Below are positions 59,185 through 64,000 of a stretch of DNA of 64,000 nt, piece by piece. Positions within the stretch are counted from its first letter, which is position 1, and each line of letters starts with the position of its first letter. The position numbers were made by a program, and so were the translations under genes. The notes beneath the pieces are model-generated. The model had not been told where the DNA came from. It saw nothing but the letters and a program-made list of their open reading frames with translations, and did no database searches. This stretch comes from Peptoniphilaceae bacterium (lineage in GTDB: Bacteria; Bacillota; Clostridia; Tissierellales; Peptoniphilaceae). Where the stretch lies: positions 1 to 64,000 of the forward strand of contig JAQYPV010000015.1 in assembly GCA_028726605.1 (NCBI GenBank), written 5' to 3'.

Positions 59185-59374
59185 GATTGCCCTCCTCCAT
59201 CTCTTCGACGTCCAACATGAAGGAAATTTTGGCAATCGCGCCGCGAATCGACGCATTGTCTTCCTGAATCACCGAGTGACCCACTTTGTTGAGGCCCAGG
59301 GCCTTCGCCGTCAAGATCTGTCTCGGCTGACGTCCGATGAAGCTTTTCTTCAGTGTAATTTTCAATTTACCCAC
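59171..59374 (-). CDS. rpmD: 50S ribosomal protein L30
   Basis: 67 residues starting at GTG 59374 after [45 protein letters not shown], then an acidic end ([14 protein letters not shown]). Overlaps rplO by 14 bp. Confidence 0.94.
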   Translation of the reverse strand: MGKLKITLKKSFIGRQPRQILTAKALGLNKVGHSVIQEDNASIRGAIAKISFMLDVEEMEEGNHETA

Positions 59375-59384
59375 GAGCGGCCTC

Positions 59385-59882
59385 CTAACCCAAAAGCTCT
59401 TCAACGCTTTTGCCGCGCAGACGACCGACCTCTTCCGCCGTGCGCATGCGCAGAAGGCCATCCATGGTGGCGTTCACGATGCTGCGCGCATTGGACGAGC
59501 CCAGGGACTTCGCACGGATGTCCGTGATGCCGGCCATTTCGCAGACCGCACGCACCGGACCGCCGGCGATGATCCCGGTACCTTCGGCGGCCGGCATCAG
59601 CAAGACCTTGCCTGCGCCGTGATGGCCGGTGATGGTGTGCGGGATGGTCGTGCCCACGAGCGGCACGCGGACCATGGAGTGCTTCGCCTCGTCCGCGCCC
59701 TTGCGGATCGCTTCCGGAACTTCCAGAGACTTGCCCGTCCCGATGCCGACGCGGCCATTCTTGTCGCCGACGACGACGATGGCAGCGAAGCGAGCGGTAC
59801 GACCGCCCTTAGCCGTTTTGGAGACGCGGTTGATCGAGACGACTTTTTCTTCAAGCTCCTGCTTGTTGTCTTCTTTGTACAT
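59385..59882 (-). CDS. rpsE: 30S ribosomal protein S5
   Basis: 165 residues: [19 protein letters not shown] and [17 protein letters not shown] form the double-stranded RNA-binding part; [13 protein letters not shown] and [15 protein letters not shown] complete the C-terminal domain. It contributes to decoding accuracy. Lies between rplR and rpmD. Confidence 0.96.
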   Translation of the reverse strand: MYKEDNKQELEEKVVSINRVSKTAKGGRTARFAAIVVVGDKNGRVGIGTGKSLEVPEAIRKGADEAKHSMVRVPLVGTTIPHTITGHHGAGKVLLMPAAEGTGIIAGGPVRAVCEMAGITDIRAKSLGSSNARSIVNATMDGLLRMRTAEEVGRLRGKSVEELLG

Positions 59883-59897
59883 GCTTCCTCCCCTCCA

Positions 59898-60254
59898 TTA
59901 CAGCTTCAGGCCGGCCTCGCGAGCGCCTTCAGCGATCGCTTTGACCTTGCCGTGATAGATGTAACCGGAGCGATCGAACACGACATTCTCAATGCCCTGC
60001 TCCAGTGCCTTCTTCGCAATGACCTGACCCACGGCCTTCGCCGATTCGACCGTCGAGCCCTTCGTCTCTACGGCGTCGTCCAACGTGGACGCCGAGACGA
60101 GCGTGCGACCTTCGACGTCGTCGATGATCTGGGCGTACATGTTCGTATTGCTCTTGTAAACGTTCAGACGCGGACGTTGTGCAGTGCCCGAGATTTTCTT
60201 TCTCACGCGAGCATGGCGCGCCTTACGATTTGCATTCTTGGTTGATTGTGCCAT
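59898..60254 (-). CDS. rplR: 50S ribosomal protein L18
   Basis: 118 residues, 5S rRNA-binding: [40 protein letters not shown], and [20 protein letters not shown] at the end. The basic N-terminal arm is intact. Confidence 0.96.
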   Translation of the reverse strand: MAQSTKNANRKARHARVRKKISGTAQRPRLNVYKSNTNMYAQIIDDVEGRTLVSASTLDDAVETKGSTVESAKAVGQVIAKKALEQGIENVVFDRSGYIYHGKVKAIAEGAREAGLKL

Positions 60255-60266
60255 CCGGGCGCCTCC

Positions 60267-60806
60267 TTACTTACCGGTCTTACCTTCCTTGCGGCGCACA
60301 TGCTCACCTTCATAGATGATGCCCTTGCCCTTGTAAGGCTCCGGCAAGCGCCACTTGCGAATGTTGGCCGCGTAGTTTCCAACCTGCTGTTTATCTGCAC
60401 CTTTGACGATGATCGTACGGTCATCGGGAACTTCCGTGGTGATGCCTTCCGGATCCACCATGTTGACCGGATGCGAGTAACCGAGGTTCATGACCAAGGT
60501 GTTTCCCTGCTTGCTCGCACGGTAACCGGTTCCTTCGATATGCATCTTCTTCGAATAGCCGTTCGTCACGCCTTCAATCATGTTGGCGATGAGCGTCCGG
60601 AACAGGCCGTGCATGGCACGCGTGTTCTTCTCTTCGTCCGGGCGCACCAGCGACAGCACCGAATCTTCACGGTCAAACGTGAAGCCAGCCGGCACGTTTT
60701 GGCTCAGCGTGCCGTTCGGTCCCTTCACGGTGACCACATTCTTTTCGTCGATCGAAATGTCCACCTTCTCGGGGATGTCAATCGGCTTTAATCCAATTCG
60801 AGACAT
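60267..60806 (-). CDS. rplF: 50S ribosomal protein L6
   Basis: 179 residues with the duplicated L6 fold: MSRIGLKPIDIPEKVDISI, VKGPNGTLSQ, and the C-terminal signature around LPEPYKGKGIIYEGEHVRRK. GGGGGAGAA precedes the ATG. Confidence 0.96.
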   Translation of the reverse strand: MSRIGLKPIDIPEKVDISIDEKNVVTVKGPNGTLSQNVPAGFTFDREDSVLSLVRPDEEKNTRAMHGLFRTLIANMIEGVTNGYSKKMHIEGTGYRASKQGNTLVMNLGYSHPVNMVDPEGITTEVPDDRTIIVKGADKQQVGNYAANIRKWRLPEPYKGKGIIYEGEHVRRKEGKTGK

Positions 60807-60816
60807 TTTCTCCCCC

Positions 60817-61209
60817 TTACCAGATATAGCAGATCACTTCGCCGCCGACGCCTTCTTGGCGTGCCTGCTTGTCCGTCATCACACCGTGCGACGTCGACAG
60901 GATGGCGGTGCCCAGTCCGTCCAAGACGCGAGGCACCTCGTTGGCGCGCACATAGACACGACGTCCCGGCTTGGAAATACGCTTCAAGCCCGAGATCACG
61001 CGCTCGTCGTCCACGTACTTCAGGTCGATCGTAATCATGCCCTGCTTGTTGTCCTCGACCACGTTGAATCCCTTAATATAGCCCTCATCGAGCAAGATCT
61101 GAGCGAGGCTCTTCTTCATGTTCGACGCCGGTACTTCGACGGAGTCATGCTTTTTCATGTTGCCGTTGCGAATGCGCGTGAGCATATCCGCGATCGGATC
61201 AGTCATCAT
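60817..61209 (-). CDS. rpsH: 30S ribosomal protein S8
   Basis: 130 residues starting at the first of two adjacent ATGs (61209, 61206), after [27 protein letters not shown] at the start and the conserved [19 protein letters not shown] near the end are visible. It binds 16S helix 21 and in many bacteria represses its own operon. Confidence 0.95.
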   Translation of the reverse strand: MMTDPIADMLTRIRNGNMKKHDSVEVPASNMKKSLAQILLDEGYIKGFNVVEDNKQGMITIDLKYVDDERVISGLKRISKPGRRVYVRANEVPRVLDGLGTAILSTSHGVMTDKQARQEGVGGEVICYIW

Positions 61210-61225
61210 CGTATCCTCCTCTCGA

Positions 61226-61411
61226 TTACCAGCTCGCCTTTTTGACGCCGGGAATCTCGCCGCGATAGGCCAATTCACGGAAGCAGATGCGGCAAACGCC
61301 ATACTTCTTCAAGACCGAATGCGGACGACCACAAATGCTGCAGCGGGTGTATGCGCGCGTCGAGAATTTCGGTTTTCTCTTCGCTTTAGCGATCATTGAT
61401 TTCTTTGCCAT
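61226..61411 (-). CDS. rpsN: 30S ribosomal protein S14, zinc type
   Basis: A 61-residue short zinc form with Cys24, Cys27, Cys40 and Cys43 ([19 protein letters not shown]). The zinc form in the spc operon is typical of Firmicutes. Confidence 0.96.
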   Translation of the reverse strand: MAKKSMIAKAKRKPKFSTRAYTRCSICGRPHSVLKKYGVCRICFRELAYRGEIPGVKKASW

Positions 61412-61421
61412 TTCTCCCCCT

Positions 61422-61964
61422 CTATTTCGCGAACGGCATCCCGAGATGCGTTAAGAACGATTTGGCTTCTTCATCCGTCTTGGCCGTGGTCACGATGATG
61501 ATGTCCATCCCGTGAATGGCGTCGACGTCGTCGTAATTGATCTCCGGGAAAATCAGCTGTTCGCGTACGCCCATAGCGTAGTTGCCGCGACCGTCAAATG
61601 ACGTCGTCGGCACGCCGCGGAAGTCGCGCACGCGCGGCAGGGCGATGGCGATGAGCTTCTCGAGGAAGTCGTACATCTTCTCATGGCGCAGGGTCACTTT
61701 CGTGGCGATGGGCATGCCCTCGCGCAGCTTGAAGTTCGCCACTGAGCGCTTCGCCTTCACGATGACCGCCTTCTGGCCGGTGATCTGCTCCAGTTCCTTC
61801 GCCGCCGTCTCGATCAGCTTCGGGTTCTCCTTCGCATCGCCGATGGTGCAGTTGATGACGATCTTCTCGAGTTTCGGCACCTGCATGATGTTCTCGTAAG
61901 AGAATTCCTTCATCAGAGCGGGCACGACCTCATTTTTGTAATGCTCAATAAACTGTTGGCTCAT
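61422..61964 (-). CDS. rplE: 50S ribosomal protein L5
   Basis: A 180-residue 5S rRNA-binding protein: [58 protein letters not shown] and the final [18 protein letters not shown]. Full length; lies between rplX and rpsN. Confidence 0.96.
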   Translation of the reverse strand: MSQQFIEHYKNEVVPALMKEFSYENIMQVPKLEKIVINCTIGDAKENPKLIETAAKELEQITGQKAVIVKAKRSVANFKLREGMPIATKVTLRHEKMYDFLEKLIAIALPRVRDFRGVPTTSFDGRGNYAMGVREQLIFPEINYDDVDAIHGMDIIIVTTAKTDEEAKSFLTHLGMPFAK

Positions 61965-61975
61965 GCTCGTCCTCC

Positions 61976-62287
61976 CTACTGATCAAAACGGGTGTCGCCC
62001 TTCGACGAAACGCGAATCTTTTTCCCGTCCTTGAATTCGATGTGTGTGCGCACGCCGCGTCCCGCCTTCTCATCGTAGAGCAGGACGTTCGACGCATGAA
62101 TGGGACCTTCGCTCTTGATGAGACCGCCCGGATCATTCATGCTACGCGGTTTGCGATGTTTGGTGAGGATGTTGACATCCTTGACGACCACGCGATTCTC
62201 CTTGGGAAGCACCTGCAAGACCTCGCCGACCTTGCCCTTGTACTTTCCGGCGATCACCTGGACCTTATCCCCTTTTTTGATATGCAT
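61976..62287 (-). CDS. rplX: 50S ribosomal protein L24
   Basis: 103 residues with an N-terminal KOW motif ([20 protein letters not shown]) and [20 protein letters not shown]. An assembly initiator on 23S rRNA. The conserved [19 protein letters not shown] loop is present. Confidence 0.96.
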   Translation of the reverse strand: MHIKKGDKVQVIAGKYKGKVGEVLQVLPKENRVVVKDVNILTKHRKPRSMNDPGGLIKSEGPIHASNVLLYDEKAGRGVRTHIEFKDGKKIRVSSKGDTRFDQ

Positions 62288-62298
62288 TTGACCCCTCC

Positions 62299-62667
62299 TT
62301 ACAGCACTTCCGGCGCCAGTGAGATGATCTTCATATAGCCGTTCTGGCGAAGTTCACGAGTCACCGGCCCAAAAATACGGGTTCCGACGGGGTTCTTGTC
62401 ATCTTTGATGATGACAGCGGCATTGTCGTCAAACTTGATCACGCTGCCGTCTGCGCGACGCACGCCGTCCTTCGAGCGGACGACCACGGCCTTCACGACA
62501 TCGCCTTTTTTCACGGTGCCGCCCGGCGTGGCGTTCTTCACCGCGCAGCGAATGGTGTCGCCGATGTGCGCGTACTTACGACCCGTGCTGCCGATGACGT
62601 GAATGACCAACAGTTCCTTCGCGCCCGAGTTGTCGGCGACTTTTAAACGACTCTCCGTCTGTAACAT
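62299..62667 (-). CDS. rplN: 50S ribosomal protein L14
   Basis: 122 residues: [39 protein letters not shown], then [20 protein letters not shown] and ISLAPEVL. Highly conserved throughout. Confidence 0.97.
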   Translation of the reverse strand: MLQTESRLKVADNSGAKELLVIHVIGSTGRKYAHIGDTIRCAVKNATPGGTVKKGDVVKAVVVRSKDGVRRADGSVIKFDDNAAVIIKDDKNPVGTRIFGPVTRELRQNGYMKIISLAPEVL

Positions 62668-62681
62668 AAAAGCCTCCTCCC

Positions 62682-62942
62682 TTACTTCGCTTCTTCGATG
62701 ATCGAAACGAGACGATAGCGCTTCGTCTTGGACAGCGGGCGGGTCTGCATGACCAGCACGTGATCGCCGACCTTCGCCTGATTGTTCTCATCGTGAGCCT
62801 TGATGCGAATGGTGCGCTTGACCATCTTGTGATACTGCGGATGTTTGACCAGGGTGGCGATTTCCACGACGATGGTCTTATCCATCTTATCGGAGACGAC
62901 AATGCCCGTCGTCTGCGGGCGCTTTGATACACGATTCTCCAT
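62682..62942 (-). CDS. rpsQ: 30S ribosomal protein S17
   Basis: An 86-residue OB-fold protein: [38 protein letters not shown] and [19 protein letters not shown]. Starts 3 bp after the rpmC stop. Confidence 0.96.
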   Translation of the reverse strand: MENRVSKRPQTTGIVVSDKMDKTIVVEIATLVKHPQYHKMVKRTIRIKAHDENNQAKVGDHVLVMQTRPLSKTKRYRLVSIIEEAK

Positions 62943-62945
62943 GGA

Positions 62946-63152
62946 TTACGCCTCCTTCCGTGCAGCGATCGCCCGCTCCTGTTGCACTGTGCGAACGCGT
63001 GCGATGTCCTTTTTCACTGTTCCCACGGCGTGCGGGTTTTCCAGCTGACCGGTGGCAAGCTGAAACCGAAGATTAAAGAGTTCTTCCTTCAGGTCCTGCA
63101 GCTTCTGCGCCAGGTCCTGGTCGGAGAGATTGCGAATTTCAGTAGCTTTCAT
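62946..63152 (-). CDS. rpmC: 50S ribosomal protein L29
   Basis: A 68-residue two-helix protein at the tunnel exit: [40 protein letters not shown] and the basic [14 protein letters not shown] end. Its ATG overlaps the rplP stop by one base (TAATG). Confidence 0.95.
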   Translation of the reverse strand: MKATEIRNLSDQDLAQKLQDLKEELFNLRFQLATGQLENPHAVGTVKKDIARVRTVQQERAIAARKEA

Positions 63153-63583
63153 TATTCGTCACCTTCCTGTCCCGGCTCCGTCCGTGCCACAAACTTCGTC
63201 TTCATCGGCAGCTTCGCCGCCGCCAGACGCATCGCTTCCTTGGCCGTGTCGTACGGGACACCAGCCATCTCAAACAGCATGCGGCCCGGTTTTACGACGG
63301 CCACCCAGTACTCCGGAGCACCTTTACCGGAACCCATACGCACTTCAGCCGGCTTCTTCGTGACCGGCTTGTCCGGGAACACTTTGATCCAAATATTACC
63401 GCCACGCTTGATGTAGCGGGTCATCGCGCGTCGAGCGGCTTCGATCTGGTTGGCTGTCATCCAAGCTGGTTCCAGCGCCTGCAAGCCGTACTCGCCGTAC
63501 GAGATGGTATTTCCGCGATGTGCCACGCCCTTCATGCGACCACGATGCACACGACGGCGTTTCACTCTTTTCGGCATTAACAT
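63152..63583 (-). CDS. rplP: 50S ribosomal protein L16
   Basis: 143 residues: [40 protein letters not shown] and [19 protein letters not shown]. The start ATG 63583 follows GGAGG at 7 nt; a second ATG two codons in is the alternative. Confidence 0.96.
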   Translation of the reverse strand: MLMPKRVKRRRVHRGRMKGVAHRGNTISYGEYGLQALEPAWMTANQIEAARRAMTRYIKRGGNIWIKVFPDKPVTKKPAEVRMGSGKGAPEYWVAVVKPGRMLFEMAGVPYDTAKEAMRLAAAKLPMKTKFVARTEPGQEGDE

Positions 63584-63607
63584 AAAACGACCTCCTTATC
63601 CCGTCGC

Positions 63608-64000
63608 TCAGTTGTCGCGATGGGAGCGGTTTTCGTCATGACGACGGTTCCCCTGTCCTTCACGGCGTCCGCCGCGATCCCCTCTGCGATTCTGACCATC
63701 GTTGCGATTGCCGCGACGGTTTCCACGTCCATGCTCACTGTCGTTGCGGCGGCGGCCACGACGTTCGTTGCGACGCTGCGGCTTGGGCATCTCGGCTTCC
63801 TTCATGCCCGGAAGCACTTCGCCGATGTAGATCCACACCTTGATGCCGATGGCACCTGCGGTCGTGCGCGCTGTGGCCTGACCATAGCGGATGTCAGCAC
63901 GAAGCGTCTGCAGCGGGATGGTGCCTTCCGAATAGTGCTCAGCACGGGCGATATCGGCGCCGTTCAGACGACCAGCGGCCACGGTCTTAATGCCCTTGGC
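63608..64000 (-). CDS. rpsC: 30S ribosomal protein S3, C-terminal part, with basic Arg/Gly/Asn tail (cut by window end)
   Basis: Only the last about 130 codons are inside the window; the start lies beyond 64000. The conserved C-terminal domain is visible ([46 protein letters not shown]). After the point where S3 normally ends, about 55 further residues form a highly basic, low-complexity tail of Arg, Gly, Asn, Asp and His (for example [20 protein letters not shown]). S3 lies at the mRNA entry tunnel, so the tail could touch mRNA. Confidence 0.93.
   Translation of the reverse strand, partial: AKGIKTVAAGRLNGADIARAEHYSEGTIPLQTLRADIRYGQATARTTAGAIGIKVWIYIGEVLPGMKEAEMPKPQRRNERRGRRRNDSEHGRGNRRGNRNDGQNRRGDRGGRREGQGNRRHDENRSHRDN

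Overview
The window looks like chromosomal DNA from a low-redundancy, fairly high-GC anaerobic member of the Bacillota, most like the Tissierellia/Peptoniphilaceae-type cocci. Supporting this are two-subunit GlyRS (glyQ/glyS), a zinc-type S14 and zinc-type adenylate kinase, FloA/NfeD, pyruvate phosphate dikinase with DUF299 regulators, a Firmicute-type rpsU, Gram-positive wall enzymes (FemABX, NlpC/P60, YkuD) and no outer-membrane genes. The genus cannot be fixed from sequence reading alone. Nearly all genes lie on the minus strand.

Layout. 1-700: a tandem 54-bp hairpin repeat array abutting a decayed transposase. 819-8783: K+/H+ antiporter, a YjdF-like membrane protein, a FemABX ligase, a nuclease pseudogene, small peptides, an aldo/keto reductase, an HD protein and a NIF3 protein. 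8784-11689: an AT-rich island with small genes, a secreted protein and a restriction-modification remnant. It sits inside what is elsewhere a contiguous dnaG-rpoD-trmK-nif3 block. 11690-26589: housekeeping block trmK, rpoD, dnaG, dgt-like, yqfL-like, glyS, glyQ, recO, fused ybeY-era, phoH, floA, nfeD, rpsU. 26708-35403: HIT, thioesterase, a repeat-rich gap, malic enzyme, folD, an FNT channel with a HutD-like gene, a second 54-bp hairpin array of the same family in the opposite orientation, hup, a PrsA-like lipoprotein, hslO and csp. 35630-43726: valS, a small membrane protein, a divergent DUF299-ppdK pair, an AT-rich motif-dense gap and trpS. 44032-53130: an NlpC/P60 hydrolase, truA, ecfT, a fused ecfA1-ecfA2, an L,D-transpeptidase, a CDF transporter and a mutarotase-like protein. 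53245-64000: the S10/spc/alpha ribosomal superoperon from rplQ back to rpsC (cut by the window end), with secY, adk, a KOW protein, infA, rpmJ and rpoA.

How it works together. The block 11690-26589 couples replication priming, the major sigma factor, glycine charging, ribosome maturation (YbeY-Era) and repair. PPDK, its DUF299 regulator, malic enzyme and FNT point to PEP/pyruvate/malate and one-carbon acid exchange in a fermenter. The ecfA-ecfT pair is the energising module of a vitamin importer. Cell-wall remodelling is represented by the P60, YkuD and FemABX proteins.

Most unusual points: the two related 54-bp hairpin arrays, the YbeY-Era and EcfA1-EcfA2 fusions, a roughly 285-residue insertion in RpoD, charged C-terminal tails on L17 (acidic) and S3 (basic), a FolD without the canonical catalytic lysine, two DUF299 paralogues, and a decayed transposase/nuclease/restriction graveyard. 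No rRNA, tRNA or CRISPR array was seen.
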